Source of the DNA: Multifurca ochricompacta
Taxonomy: Eukaryota; Basidiomycota; Agaricomycetes; Russulales; Russulaceae
Reading direction: 5' to 3'
NCBI GenBank assembly: GCA_022496185.1
Contig: WTXG01000041.1
Location: forward strand, 124,001-188,000
DNA: 64,000 bases
Position numbers and translations under genes: made by a program. Under the pieces are notes generated by a model that saw only the letters and a program-made list of their open reading frames with translations, searched no databases and was not told the origin of the DNA. Shown here piece after piece: positions 1-13,094 of this stretch (its first letter is position 1; every line of letters begins with the position of its first letter).

Positions 1-691
1 CACCTAGAACAACCGATGAGATGATGGGATCGTTCCTATAGCTAGAACGTTTTTCCCTACCCTTTCTTGGATGAGGTCCTGCAGTTGCAGGATCGACGTT
101 CTCGAGAAAACGGAGCCAAGGACATCTCTACGCTGTTTAGCATCGGAGTAGTGTACGAAGCCGAAAGCCGATGTATCCATGTCGAAAGTGCGGTAAAGCG
201 AGTAATCCTTGTCCCATTTGTTCTTGTTATTGTATATGTCGTTGAACGCGGCTGCATTCGAAAAATGAAGCTATGTAAGGAGGAGGGGAAGACAGTTGGC
301 GCGTGGTTTAATGCATGCTATGATAGGCGCAGAAACAGCAGGGTGGATTCGACGAACCTCGTTAGGCATCAAACGAACAATCTCTCCTTAAAAAAACATG
401 GTGTCGAAGACATATCAACACAATCCGATGGGCCTCTAAGAAAACTCTTGATGTCCTCACCATACTCTCGATGAAGTTCGGCGCGCACGTCAGCCAAGGA
501 GATGCCCCTGATAATCTCCTGATATGCCAACCATAATCGAGTGCATGCGGCAGCCTTGGGTCCAGGAAACCGAGCGAGTGGGTGGAAGTAAGATTATAGA
601 CAATTCGCCAAGCTAAGTAACTTAGGATGACCGTCAGCGCTGTGAGAATGCCTTGCTGTGGTCGTGAATAAAGGGAGAAGAAGAAAGACAT
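1..691 (-). CDS. Cytochrome P450, 5' part, cut by window edge
   Basis: Haem monooxygenase fragment, probably anchored in the ER membrane. Three exons can be read on the minus strand: 691-461, about 386-337 and 251-61, with a GTAGGG donor at 60 leading out of the window. The first exon has a hydrophobic N-terminal anchor (TALTVILSYLAWRIVYNL) and a degenerate proline-rich hinge. The second reads GEIVRLMPNEVRRIHPA and the third has NDIYNNKNKWDKDYSLYRTF and then a DAKQRRDVLGSVFSR helix. These match the N-terminal third of fungal P450s. The haem-binding cysteine and ExxR motif lie off the window. One base seems missing near 510, where the frame moves from SPWL to VRAELHREYG, and the exon 2-3 junction is not clean. 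Substrate cannot be told. Confidence 0.72.
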
Positions 692-2472
692 GGCCGGCCT
701 CCTGTCTGCTCAATCATTTGGACTTGGAATGTATATGTACGGTACGGATCATTTGGTGATAATTACACCGTGATCACGGGCACGGCAGTGGCGACACCAC
801 AGGACGCAGGACTTGAGTGGATTTAAGCTGATTGGTTGTAAAGTTGTTGATAACCTGGAACTTCTTACAATGTTCTGTTCCTGTTCCACGGGGTTATCAT
901 CCCCGAGGAAATGCCAATTTACCGCAAGTGTAGTAAAAGGCGTGAGCGTAAGTTATGTATGCACAAGCCAAGCAAAGACGGTTTAAAAAGGGGGGAGACT
1001 ATACCGCTACTATCGCTCGCTAAGGGTCAAGGTCAAGGGGCGTATTTCTTTCATGATAGCCTGATCCATAGGCTACAGCGCTGGCAGCGTGACAGGGGAA
1101 GACCCGGCAAGCTGAGCACAGAACGCAACTCAACTCCCAAAGTGTCCTGAGGCCTGGCCAGGTATATCATGACCAGATGGCCAGAGGGTACGCATCACTC
1201 TCTAGCGTTGTATCCACGCGGTATGTGACTGACGTCTTAACATGTATACGATGACGCCCTATGGATAGCCTTTCCCTTACCCCTCACCACCCCCTCTTTG
1301 TGGGTGTGCTGTAGTTATACAAACCATGAGACCGTCATATTTGAGCCCAATTTAAAGCGGGGAGGCAGGCAGGCAGCAGCACCCCCACCCTACCATGAGA
1401 GATTGAAATACCAACCCAACGTTTCAGATAGGAACGGGAACTTCGATTGGGCCGTTCCCGCGTGCTCAAAGAGCGGGTGTTTCATACATATTTTAAAAAA
1501 GCCTTTCAGCCCTAACCAGGTCACCACAGGCGACTGTATCGTAGCACCCGTTAACCACTTATTTGATGATGTATATGTCCCAGTGTGCGGGTGCAGGCTA
1601 TTCATCCAAGAGACCCACCCTGGCTGCAGATCTTTAACACCAAAAACACGCCCCGCCTGTTGGGCTTCCTTCAAGCGTATTCGACAAGAGACCTCGGGAG
1701 CTGGGATAGCCTAGTCGGGAGCAGGTTGCTGGGGAACCTTTGTGTTCTTGTACCCTTACGGTGACTTTCCATTTTGTATTGCACCACTAATTTTTCCATT
1801 GCAGCACGCTCCTTTCTTTTCCCCTCGGGGTTTTCACATGGGATACCCTCCCACTACCATGTTCATTAGAATGTCCCTTGTAGTAGCCGCGCGAGTTAGG
1901 CAACCCTCCTTGAAGCGCGTAATAAATCCGTTTTTTTTTTTTTGTTTTAGATGTGCTATCGAACGGGCCGGCAATACCGTCGAAAGTGAATTTGACTTCA
2001 AAAATATATAATTTGATTGCTGTCATTGCCGTCAGTGTACTGCTTGCTGCTCAATGCTGCTCGTGCTCATGCTGCTGTTGCTGCTGTTGCTACTACTACT
2101 ACTACTATTACTACTCAAGAGAGTGTCAGACTTGAATGATTCGAGAAGAGAGAGAAAGAGATAGAGAAAAGAGGAAGAGAAAACGGTTTGGGAAAATGGG
2201 GTGGGAATGAGACAGGTGAAAACCATGCGAAGATCGTGGCAAAAGCAAAAGAGAATTGGGGTGAGTGTGTATGTGCGTATGTGCGTGCATGTGTGTGAAT
2301 GGGGGGAGTTGATCGTGGGTACTGACGGGAAGAGGTGAATTAAAAGTGAAATGCTACAAAGCCATGTCATGTGTGATATGATATCTCCTTGAAACCTCTT
2401 CACAATGCCCTCCCCCCCTCCCTCTTTCCTCCACGTCTTCAAGAACCGGGGTAAAAAAAAGAAATCCTCACC
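692..2472. other. Intergenic, no supported gene
   Basis: About 1.8 kb between the P450 start and the NST1 stop. Open frames here (for example 1298-1714 +) show no recognisable domain and no spliced continuation. A short TAC/CTG microsatellite lies at about 2068-2117. The stretch should hold the P450 promoter near 692-900 and the NST1 3' UTR near 2472, but no sharp signal was seen. Confidence 0.5.
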
Positions 2473-5400
2473 TCACGCGCCGTTGTGTGGCGCGCTCGGG
2501 GAACCATGCACGAATGGGCTCTGTGCCGCCGCAAAAAAATGATTCGCAGCCGCCGGATGCCACTGTGGGTCCGGTGCGCCAGCGCCGATAACCCCAATGC
2601 CTAGACCGGCCCCGCCCCACATAGGGCCTCCGAGAGGTTGGCCAGGCGGAGGAAGTGGAGGAGGCTGCTGCTGCGGTGGCGGTGGTGGCGGGGGGCGTAC
2701 GCCGATCCCAAGCCCAAATCCTAGTGGCGGAGGCGGTTGTTGCTGTGGTGTCTGATGCTGCTGTTGTGCCGCGTGCCCCCACGGAGCAGCACCATTGATA
2801 CCTCGGGGTGAACCGAATCCGCGCCATCCAGGGGGACCACCTACTCCTATACCTACACCTGCGCCAACACCCGCGCCTACGCCTACACCGACACCAACAC
2901 CAACACCAACACCAACGCCGAGGACGGGATTGCCGCCGATAAGTCGACGGTCAGATACTATTTCGTCATCGTCCGCCGCGAGTGCGGATGAGCCCAGAAT
3001 AACGCCTTTCGGGCTTGGTGATCGGTGCACGGGCGACGCGGTGCTGACCGAGCCAGTTGATGCGGGTGTCGCCGAAGGAGGTGTAGTCGTCCCACTCGTG
3101 CTTGGCCGTGCAATTGGCGCGATCGGGCGCCCGATGGGGCCGACGTCTGGTGCCAGTGTTGCGCCGGTATTGTTCGAACTTGCGCGACGTCCCGCGCCCG
3201 GAGCCAGTCCTGAGCTAGGTGGAGCGATCGGCGCAGGAGGATGACCGGGTGCGCGGGGAAAAGACATCTCAAATGGGCTCCGCCCTGGACCGGAACCTGG
3301 TGCGGTCGGGAAACCGGGCGGGAGTGCCGAAGGCCCAAGGGGCTGAACCGGTGGAGGAAACGAGGGCCCAGGAACGCCAAACAGGGTTGCTGACGGGACA
3401 AACCCCCGAGGAGGTCCGTTAGGTGAGAAGAGCGGCGATGGGTGAGGTGGTATAGAGGGGATCTGAGGAGTGACGGGAAGTAGAGGCTGTGGAGTCGGAG
3501 GAACGGCCATAGGTTGACGTGGGGGAGGAGGCTGCTGTGGCTGGACCTGGCTTTGTGTACCAGGAACAGGTAGCACTTGTGACTGTGACGGCGTGCGGGA
3601 TGCTGCAGGGGATGACGCAACAGATGGCTGGTGTTGTTGCGGCTGAGGTTTGGCCATGATCCTCTTGGATGGCGCTGCATTATTCGGGGAGCGTTGCGAT
3701 GACGACCCAGATGGTGTGGCATTACGCGGAGACGTAGGGGTGCGAAGGGTGTTCTTGTTCGTAGTGGCAGCATTTGCAGCGGCGCGCTGCTGCTGCTGCT
3801 GCTGTTGTTGTTCACGCTCTTTGGCCGCTGCACGCTCTCTGGCCTCTTTGTCTTCGCGAGCCTTGCGCGCTCTCTCATCGTGCTCTTCACGCTCCTTCTT
3901 AGCCACGCGTTCGGCTGCTAGCTTTGCCTCACGCTCTTCCTTGGCCTTGCGCTCCCGCTCTTCTTTTTCTCTACGTTCAGCCTTAAGACGCTCTTCCTTT
4001 TCTCGACGTTTGCGCTCCCGTTCAGCTTCGCGCTCTTTCTCCTCTGCAACCCGCCGCCGGCGCTCTTCCTCTTTGCGCGCCTTCTCTTCTTCAGCCTGCT
4101 TTCGGGCAGCCTCTCGTCGCGCCTTCTCCTCTTCGCGCTTCTTCTTCTGCGCTGCCTCAAGTTGGGCCTGCTTCTCCCTAGATGAGGCTTCCTCGGCGGC
4201 CTTTTCGGCTAACCGCTGTGCACGCTCTTCTTCCTTTGCCTGTTTCTGTTGCCTGATTTTCCCAACTCGCAATTAGCGATCATCTGACGAAGGAGCGGGA
4301 ACAGGAACAGGAAAAAAAGGGAGGGGGGGGGTGACTACGAACCGCCGCTTGTCCTTCTTTTTCTGGTTCTCCTTGGCTCTGCGCACCTCACGGTCCTTGG
4401 ACGCTTTGTCCTCGTCCTCGAGCTCGCGAAGCAACTGCATCTGGCGTTCCTGCGCAATCTTTTCACGGTATGCCTGGAGTACCCGCTGCTCGAACATGCG
4501 CGCGGCAAAGATAGAGAACATGCGTTTTCCCTCCTCCATCTTCTGATCCTCGGTGAGGGCCTGCGCATGTTAGAACCTTGGACAGGGCGAAGATGAGAAA
4601 GTTACACGACAGACCTCTTCTTCGTCATCCTCGTCGTCGTCGTCATCTTCGTCATCATCCTCTTCGTCATCCTCGTCGCCTTCGTCATCATCGTCCGCAT
4701 CACTATCCTCTTCGAGGTCCTGGGCCGCCTGCTGCTCACGCTGCATACGTCGCTCTGCGAGTTGCTCCATCATCTCGAGAAACTTTTGCCCATCATTCTT
4801 GAGGAGATCATCTGCGACAGTGAGAATGTTTCCTGTAGAGGTGCAGCAGGCACATGAGTGAGCATACGACCGACCACAAGACTCTAAAACGGATAATAAT
4901 AATGATAGTAATAATAATGATAATAATAAAATAAAACAATAGATCTGCTCACGCACCAGTAACAGCCAGACTATTCCCGAAATTGAAAAGCCCATCACCG
5001 TTAGCGGCTTTCCCGTTGGGCGCGGCTCGACGATCACGACTGGGATGAGAGCGAGTACCTGGACGAGGTTTGCCTGAAGGGACGTCATCCGGATCATCAT
5101 CTTCGGGATCGTCGTCTTCCTCATCGTCTTCCTCATCTTCTTCATCCTCTTCATATTCTTCGTCCTCTTCGTACTCCTCATCGTCCTGGTCGTCGTCGTC
5201 AAATTCGCTCTCCTGTGGAGGCTTGACGGACTTTCGACCGTTGACTTGAGGCGGATGAGATTGAGGTTGCTTAGCGGACGCTCGCGTGCTGCGCGGCGCG
5301 CCAATAACGGCTCCGTTCTTGTCAAGTTCAACGGAACCAGGAAATGGACCGGGACCGGGAGGCGGGGGATGGGCGCCACCGGAGGCTACGTAGCGCTGCT

Positions 5401-6480
5401 GGATGTTCGCGTATTGCTCTAGCTCATCGTAGTAGGCATCGTACAGTACCTCGAGCTCTTCTTCGATGGCGCTCCTAAGGACGCATGACACACAAGCGGG
5501 AGACACCGCATCGGGGGTCGAGTGAGAAAAAAAAACAAAATAACGATAAAAGATGGAATTGATGGACGGACCGCTTGCGACCGCATACAGCACAAGCACA
5601 GCTATGACGCTGCTGCTCTTTCATCTTTTTGAGGACGGCATCTTTCTCGACTTTGACGAGGTTACGTCTTTCCTCCTCACCAAGACCAAGCCAAAATTCT
5701 TTGATACGTTCGCGTTCCTCCGTCGAACTTGTACTCCATATCTTGTTATTGGAATTTGTATTATTCCGAGATGACGGTGTTTGACTTGAAGGAGGACGAT
5801 GTTTCTGAGGTTGAGAAGTATTTGAAGAAGGTGGCGATGGATGGTGATGAGGAGGAGGGGGGGGATGAGAGTGAGGGTAATTATGAGGTTGAAGAGGAGC
5901 TTTTGATACTGCCCTGGAAGAACGAGTGGTGGGAGATGAATTGTTAGTTTTCTGCTGAGTTATGGTAGTCGAGTTAGTGGTAGTCGTGGCAGTCGCTGCA
6001 GTGGCGGTGGTAGTGGTAGTGGTAGCAGTAGCGGTTGTAGTGGTAGCCGAGGAAGGGGGAGGGGGAGGAGGAGGAGGAGCATAATTCATAGGTTGTTTGC
6101 CTTGAGCTCTTGAAGAAGGCTGCCTAGTTTGAGAAGGCATATTAACGGAAGGGTTAGCTGTAGATTTTGCTTTGGCCTTTGCTTTTGCTTTTGCTTTTTC
6201 TTTTGCTTTGGCTTTTGCTGCTGCTTGTCTAGCTACCGCCGCTGCTGTTGATGCTGCTGCCGCGGCCGCTGCTGCTTCTGCCTTTGGTAGTAAATCGGTG
6301 ACCGTGACCAATGAACTTGTCAGCAGCAACTTTCCTTCCGCCGCTTCCGCCGTTGCCGATATCGTGGGAACTATTCGGCCTTCATCCACATCGGCATCGG
6401 CACCGGCACCGGCGTCACCTTCCTCAGATGTCAAGTATGACCGTTGCTCCCCTTCAAGTAATACCTCCTCCTCCTCCTCT

Positions 6481-6518
<38 letters not shown>

Positions 6519-7397
6519 TTCCACCTCCTCCGCTGCACCTTCCCCTTCTTCTTCCTCTTCAAGTGCAGCCGTGAATGCCGCATCTCCAAAAAATGACGGA
6601 TCCACCGGTAGTGATAATATATCCCCATCCCCTTGCCATCCCGTAACTATCCCCCCAGTTCCTCCTACCCTCCCTCCTGCCGTCGCAGTCGTCCTCGTCA
6701 TCCTCGTAGTCGTGGACGTAGTGGAAGTGGCAGTGGCAGTGGCAGTGGCAGTAGCAGAATTGGCTGTCGTAGTCGTCGTCCTCGTCATCGTCGTCACTTC
6801 TCGTTCCAACTCGGACGCGCTATCAATCTCCTTACCACTAAAATCCTGACCTTGTACCTGACCTTCGCCTTGTTCTCCTGTCTGCACCATTTGCTGTGCG
6901 ATCGCATACATAGCCTGCGCCTTGGCCCGCTCGTTACCACCCGCAATACGCAACGGCGGAGAGAGGGAGGCGGTCCGTACAAAGTTGCGAATATGCGCTG
7001 GTAGCGCTGCCCAATACGCGCCATCAGGCCGTAGCCCACCCCCACCAGCATCCATCCGCTGATACAATTCATTTGCTGTTGCTAGCAGCTCCGCCTGCGC
7101 CGCTGCCGTCGCGTCTGCACCTGCAACACCGAGACCGAGATCGTTGCCATTACCGTTTGCTGCCGTCCGCGGCGCTTCAAGCACCGCAGCTATGGCTTCG
7201 GCAAGCCCCTCATCGGGAGCCGGTAGTGCACCGAAATCGAGCGTGTCGCTCGGTGCGAGAGCATCAGTATCGTCTGGGCGTGTTTTTGTAGCCGCTCGTT
7301 TCTTTCTATTCTTCTTACTATGCGCTTCCATCGGTGCGAAGGTAGCAGGTGGGGTTGGTTGTGGCGCGGCGCTAGTCTTCTGTTTCCCAGCTGCCAT
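2473..7397 (-). CDS. NST1: Stress response protein NST1 (salt tolerance down-regulator)
   Basis: NST1-family cytoplasmic protein; in yeast the homologue negatively affects salt tolerance. I splice five exons: 7397-5572, 5474-4957, 4832-4615, 4560-4343 and 4252-2473, giving about 1519 residues with all phases consistent. The order seen is a low-complexity Ala/Thr/Glu-rich N-terminus, then [20 protein letters not shown] followed by a [10 protein letters not shown] cysteine patch, then [20 protein letters not shown], a long acidic Asp/Glu tract, [20 protein letters not shown], a long charged coiled coil rich in Glu/Lys/Arg, and a Pro/Gln/Gly-rich tail. This is the usual NST1 layout. The last codons overlap a possible GTGAGG donor at the stop, so a further 3' exon is possible. 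Divergent from the flippase gene. No frame breaks were seen despite long simple-sequence stretches. Confidence 0.9.
6465..6535. repeat. GAG/GAA triplet tract coding poly-glutamate in NST1
   Basis: A pyrimidine-rich (CTC/CTT) triplet run on the + strand. Read on the minus strand it encodes a nearly pure run of more than 20 glutamates within NST1 exon 1. Length polymorphism would stay in frame. Confidence 0.8.
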
Positions 7398-8418
7398 ATG
7401 ATATTGTTTTCCTTTCTTCTCTTCTCAATGTTGCGTGCGTGTGAATTCTGCTGTGCGTGTGCTTCAAGTCGTCCTTAAACCCGGCTATTTTGCAAATTTC
7501 TAAGAAAATCACCACCGCCTGCGGTATTTGTCCCTACAGTTAGCGCCGGCTGAAAGCGGCAATATTAACAGGTAAATCGTGTTGTTTATAAGAGCTCACC
7601 GAGTGTCGATCAGCTACAAGATTGTGTAGTTGTGCAAGAAAAAATGAAGCTAGTGAAGGCCACAGAATGAAACCGCGACGCTGACAAGCGCTCATCACGA
7701 GCGATTCCACCGATTCCACACCTCCCACGCCCCATCACGGCCCGGATTCCCGGTCTTTATCACTCTCACACTCACCCTCACTCACTCTGGAGTTTAATGG
7801 TTTAAGGGACTGTCGTGTGTGTCTACCAGTATTCTACTAAATATGAAAAGGGATACTTGTCTCCTTTACTTTTTGTAATCCTGTCCCCCCCAGCTGAGTG
7901 ATGCCTAATCACCAGTCTCCACACCCACTGGGCACTGGGCACAATCGCTCGGAGTGTTGAAGGCATAACCCAACGCCGGCGCTGCACCTGGTTGGCCACC
8001 CTTCGAACTTCGAACACACAAATTTATATCGATCGCTGCGATGCGATGGATAGCCGGTGAAAGCACATCTAACACGTGAAATAAAGTCGGTTTGGTTGAG
8101 AACGTCAATATTTGTGTTTTCTCCCACACGGGAGATGGTTCAAGTTGAAGGTTTGAAATACGTGTACATGTAACAGTATTTGTATGAATGATATAGCGTG
8201 AATGTGAGTTCGAATGCGAATGTGCAGTGTCTGTGAGTTGGTGTATCTCTATCACTCCGGAGACTCGGGTCGCGTCTCGCGTGGCAGCACTTCCGGCCTT
8301 CCGCAGCGCAGCTCTTTAGGTGACGCGACTTTGACAAAGGGCCTCAGGGGGACCCCATACCTTTCCATCTCATACCTTCCTTTTTTATTCTTTTTACAAC
8401 GAGTCGGCGTCTCGTTTT
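7398..8418. promoter_or_regulatory. Divergent intergenic region, NST1 / NEO1
   Basis: About 1.0 kb separating the start codons of two divergent genes, so it must carry both promoters. Pyrimidine-rich tracts precede each start (for example 8372-8400, before the flippase ATG at 8419). No clear TATA box or operator could be picked out, and the open frames here have no recognisable domain. Confidence 0.55.
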
Positions 8419-11400
8419 ATGTCAGACATTCGTCTGCATACTATCCGCAGATTTAGAAACCAAAGCGGCTACGTGAGCCTCGACCGTTCCCAGCAACAAC
8501 AACAACAGCAAGATACCACCACTTCTACCCTTCTTGCTTCCGGCTTGCCCCCGGGCTCACCCATGCGTTCTCCCCCCCCTCTCAACACTACATCTTCCAC
8601 TAGGAGGAAGGGGCGGTGGAGAAATCAGTATGACGAAGGAGAGCCCGAGGAAGAGGCAACGCTGCTAGGTGACACTGAACGCGATCCCGGCTTCGAGCAT
8701 GAGCATGACGAAGAGGGTGGGCCAACGGGTATTGAGAGGGCACCCGACGCAATATCACAAGTGCGGTCTGGCCTAACCCTTGCATTTTCTCCAATTCCTA
8801 ACGGGGCCCGCGCTAGCGATCGATAATACGAAAGTTCCCAAAGACAAATCCCGAACTGTGCCTTTGCGACCTCCAGGTGCGCCGATTCTACGCTTTTTTT
8901 TCGCGTGAGCTCATGCGATCCTTTTCCCAAAAAGATAAATTTCAGGGCAGGTTCCCGCCAAACATTGTTCGCAACCAGAAGTACAATGTGTTCACGTTCC
9001 TGCCCATCGTCTTTTACGAGCAATTCAAGTTCTTCTTCAATCTCTATTTCCTACTCGTCGCACTGTCCCAGTTCGTTCCCGCCCTCAAAACCGGTGGGTT
9101 TTGCTTTCACTCGCACCACCACGAGTGAGACCCCTTAACAATTGTTCTCCCTTCTCCCCCCCCCCTTCCTCTTCTTGCCACTTCATCTCCCCAGGTTTTC
9201 TCGTAACATATATCGCTCCGCTCGCGTTCGTTCTCCTCGTCACAATGGGTAAAGAGGCATACGATGACTACAAGCGCAATCTGCGCGACCGCGAGGCCAA
9301 CTCTGCGCGCTATCTTATCCTCAAGTCGCACTCCTCGCCCTCTCCTAATGATGATGATGACGATGGATTGTCCCGTACCTTGCTTGAAGACAATTTCCCG
9401 CCGACGCGCTCCGTCCCATCCTCCTCCATCCGCGTTGGCGATCTCGTCCTGCTAGAGAAGAATCAGCGCGTTCCCGCCGACCTCGTCCTCTTCCGTACAT
9501 CCGACTCATCGGGCACGTGCTTCATCCGTACCGACCAACTGGACGGCGAAACGGACTGGAAGCTGCGCGTTGCCGTCCCAGCTACGCAAAAGCTACCATC
9601 TGACCCAGAGCTTCTCAATCTCGATGCCGAGATCTACGGTATGTAGACGTTTCCCAATTTACATCCAGAACACTGTGTTGTTGAAGGCTGACTTTCCTCC
9701 CTCCCCCCTCTTTTTTTTTTCTTCTTTTCCATTCTCATATTGGATCCCGTAGCGGACGCGCCTAGCAAGGATATTCACGCGTTCGTTGGAACGTTTACGA
9801 TCAACACGCCGCCTAGCGTGTCCTCGAACGAAGTGCCGATGGTTCAAGTGCCGACAGTCGAGCCACTCTCAGCTGAGAACGTGTTATGGGCAAACACTGT
9901 GCTTGCTTCAGGGTCGGCTATCGGCTTTGTGATCTACACTGGGCCAGAGACGCGTGCGGTGATGAACACGAGTCACCCGCAGACGAAAGTTGGGCTGTTG
10001 GACATGGAGATCAATCAGTTAGCCAAGGTGCGCTGACTATTTTTAGAAGGCTTGGATGGTAACGAGTTTGAATGAAAGATTTTGTGTGCGGTCACTTTTG
10101 CGCTCTCTCTTGCGCTGGTTGCGTTAAACGGGTTTCGTGGGTTCTGGTACATCTACGTGTTCAGGTTCTTGATTTTGTTCTCGTCCATTATCCCTATCAG
10201 GTAAGAATGATTCTTTTTGTTTTAATTTAATTTAATTTAATTTAATTTAATTTTACAGTTTACGGGTCAATCTGGATATGGGTAAAACGGTCTACGCTCA
10301 TCTTATTATGAATGACCATGAGATCCCTGGAACGATCGTACGCACCAGTACTTTGCCTGAAGAGCTCGGTCGAATCGAATATCTTCTCAGCGATAAAACT
10401 GGTACTTTAACCCAAAATGGTAAGTGAATATATCTATTTTTTAATTTAATTTCTTTCCCTGACTTTATTAAATAATTAATTTAATTTAAATCAGAAATGG
10501 AAATGAAGAAACTTCATATGGGTACAATGTCATTTGGTTATGACACAATGGACGAAGTCGTTCATCAACTCAGCACGGCTTTCGGAGCCGGTGCCGATGG
10601 TGGGCTTAACCTATCCGGTTCACTCACACTTCAATAACTAACACAATAACTCTAGCCACGCATTTAAGGCACGGCTCATTATCGACTGGGTCCAATTGGC
10701 TACCCGTGGGCGTCGAGACATCTCAGCACGCGTACGTGACGTCGTTCTCAGTCTCGCTCTCTGTCACAACGTGCGTTTTTCAAACACACCTTGCTCCTGT
10801 TGTGAAGGGTCTCTCCTCATAAGAACAATATCTTTTCTTCTTCAGGTTACTCCCGTCACGAATGATGATGGCTCCGTCACCTATCAAGCCTCTTCACCCG
10901 ATGAAGTCGCCATCGTCAAGTGGACCTCATCCGTTGGCATAACCCTCACCTTCCGGGACCGCACACGTATCGAACTCCGCACGCCCTCAGGTAGCACACT
11001 CGCCTTTGAGATTCTTGAAATCTTCCCTTTCACCTCTGAGTCCAAACGCATGGGTATCATCGTTCGCGATACTGCCACTGGAGAACTATCATTCCTGCAA
11101 AAGGGTGCCGATGTCGTCATGGCGCGTATTGTGCAGCGCAATGACTGGCTTGAAGAAGAGACGGCCAACATGGCACGCGAGGGCTTGCGCACACTCGTGG
11201 TTGCACGACGCAAGCTTTCTGAGGCTGTTTTTAAAGACTTCAAGGCGCGCCACCATGCCGCGAGCGTGCGCCTTGAAGGCCGCAACGAGGCCATGGCGGC
11301 CGTCGTCACAGACACACTCGAGCGCGACCTTGAGTTACTCGGGCTAACGGGTGTTGAGGACAAGCTACAGGATGATGTGCGCGGGACGCTGGAACTACTC

Positions 11401-13094
11401 CGTAACGCGGGCATCAAGATCTGGATGTTGACCGGGGACAAGATCGAGACGGCTACCGTCATCGCCATCTCGACAAAGCTTGTTTCGCGCAATCAGTATA
11501 TCCATCAGGTTGCCAAGCGTCAGTCCAATCGAATCACTTCTTTCCTTTTCTCTCGCTTTTTTTTTTTTGTTTACATCTCGTTTGCTGATTTTTTGGGTGG
11601 GGGCCATCTGCAGTCAAGACTCCCGAAGAGGTCCAACATGAACTAGATTTTTTACAGAATAAGCTCGACTGCTGTCTCGTCATTGACGGCGAATCTCTCC
11701 AGGTCAGTACGTTTATGCCTTTTTGACCATTAAGACCGCGATAGACTCCACACCTTTGGCAGCTTTGCCTCGACCTGTTCAAGAACGAGTTCATCGAGAT
11801 CACGACCAAGCTCTCTGCCGTCGTTGCGTGCCGATGCTCGCCGACACAGAAAGCCGACGTCGCCCGGCTCATCCGGGGCTACACCAAAAAGCGCGTGTGC
11901 TGTATCGGAGATGGTGGGAACGATGTGAGCATGATTCAAGCTGCTGACGTTGGTGCGTGGCCCTTGTGCATCCCATCTTACGGGCATGCATTAACGTGCC
12001 CTACCGCTTCCCCCCCTCTTTCTCCCCGCTCAGGCGTCGGTATCGTCGGCAAAGAGGGCAAGCAAGCCTCTCTCGCGGCAGACTTTTCCGTGACGCAGTT
12101 TAGTCACCTCACTAAGCTCCTTCTCTGGCACGGCCGCAACTCGTACCGGCGCTCGGCCAAGCTGGCCCAGTTTGTCATCCACCGTGGCCTCATCATATCC
12201 GTCATGCAGGCCGTGTTCTCGTCTATTTTTTACTTCGCCCCCATCGCGCTTTACCAAGGTTGGCTCATGGTTGGCTACGCGACGCTCTACACGATGGCTC
12301 CTGTATTTTCGCTCGTACTGGATCGTGATCTGAACGAGGATCTCGCACTGTCTTACCCGGAGCTCTACAAAGAACTGACCAAGGTACGCTTTGTGAACCA
12401 CCAACAGTTCTCGGCTCTTCGCCCTTGTTCATGCTCATTTTCTAAATTCCTGATCCGTAGGGCCGAGCTCTATCTTACAAGACCTTCTTCGTTTGGCTCA
12501 TGATCAGCCTTTACCAAGGTAACTCGCCTTCCCGCCCCCTACTTTCCCTTCTCCCATACTGCATAATCCACCCTCCGGGACCCAACTGACGGACGCCATG
12601 CCCCTCTCCACTTCTTTTGCTAGGCGCTGCGATTATGATCATTTCACTTGTGCTATTCGAGAACGAGTTTTTGAACATAGTCGCCATTTCGTTTACCGCT
12701 CTCATCCTGAACGAGCTCATTATGGTCGCGCTGGAGATCACGATCTGGTAAAACGTCCACTATATTTCTATCATTATGATTATATTCTCATCACGTTTAC
12801 GGCAGGCATGTCTATATGATCATCTCGGAAATTGTCACTCTCGGCATATACGCCTTTAGCATGATTTTCCTCCCCGAGTACTTTGGTGCGTTTACTTGTT
12901 TTTTTTTTGTTTTTGTTTTTCTTATTTTCTGAAAACTTACGTTTGTGTGTCTCTCGTGCATAGACCTATCTTTTGTGGTCTCCGTGCGGTTCGGGTGGAA
13001 AGTCGCCGTCATCGTCGCTGTCAGCGCGCTTCCTCTGTGGATCATCAAAGTTATTAAAAGTCGCATCGCCCCCGAGGCTACTACGAAGCTATAA
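8419..13094 (+). CDS. NEO1: P4-type ATPase, NEO1/ATP9 class phospholipid flippase
   Basis: Aminophospholipid-translocating P4-ATPase of endosome/Golgi membranes. My exons are 8419-8760, 8877-9093, 9195-9638, 9753-10027, 10079-10200, 10259-10419, 10495-about 10598, about 10656-10770, 10846-11518, 11614-11702, 11763-11952, 12034-12383, 12461-12518, 12624-12747, 12806-12885 and 12964-13094, about 1158 residues (yeast Neo1 has about 1150). Key motifs: actuator [12 protein letters not shown], phosphorylation loop [10 protein letters not shown], nucleotide-binding [12 protein letters not shown], hinge [20 protein letters not shown], then a C-terminal set of membrane helices. The short N-terminus and the [17 protein letters not shown] contexts are NEO1-like, not DRS2/DNF-like. 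No GT-AG choice at the exon 7-8 junction keeps the frame; a one-base error there is likely. Other phases fit. Confidence 0.93.
10221..10254. repeat. TTTAA pentanucleotide microsatellite in NEO1 intron
   Basis: About six TTTAA units directly before the acceptor of the intron between the exons ending at 10200 and starting at 10259. A related AT-rich run occurs in the following intron near 10440-10490. Confidence 0.8.

Noticed and set aside
1298..1714. 138-codon open frame upstream of NST1
   Set aside because: No recognisable motif and a similar-length frame on the opposite strand; treated as intergenic.
3650..4276. Ser/Arg-rich 208-codon frame on the plus strand
   Set aside because: Antisense shadow of the charged coiled coil of NST1.
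6172..6849. Ala/Ser-rich 225-codon frame on the plus strand
   Set aside because: Antisense shadow of the low-complexity part of NST1 exon 1.
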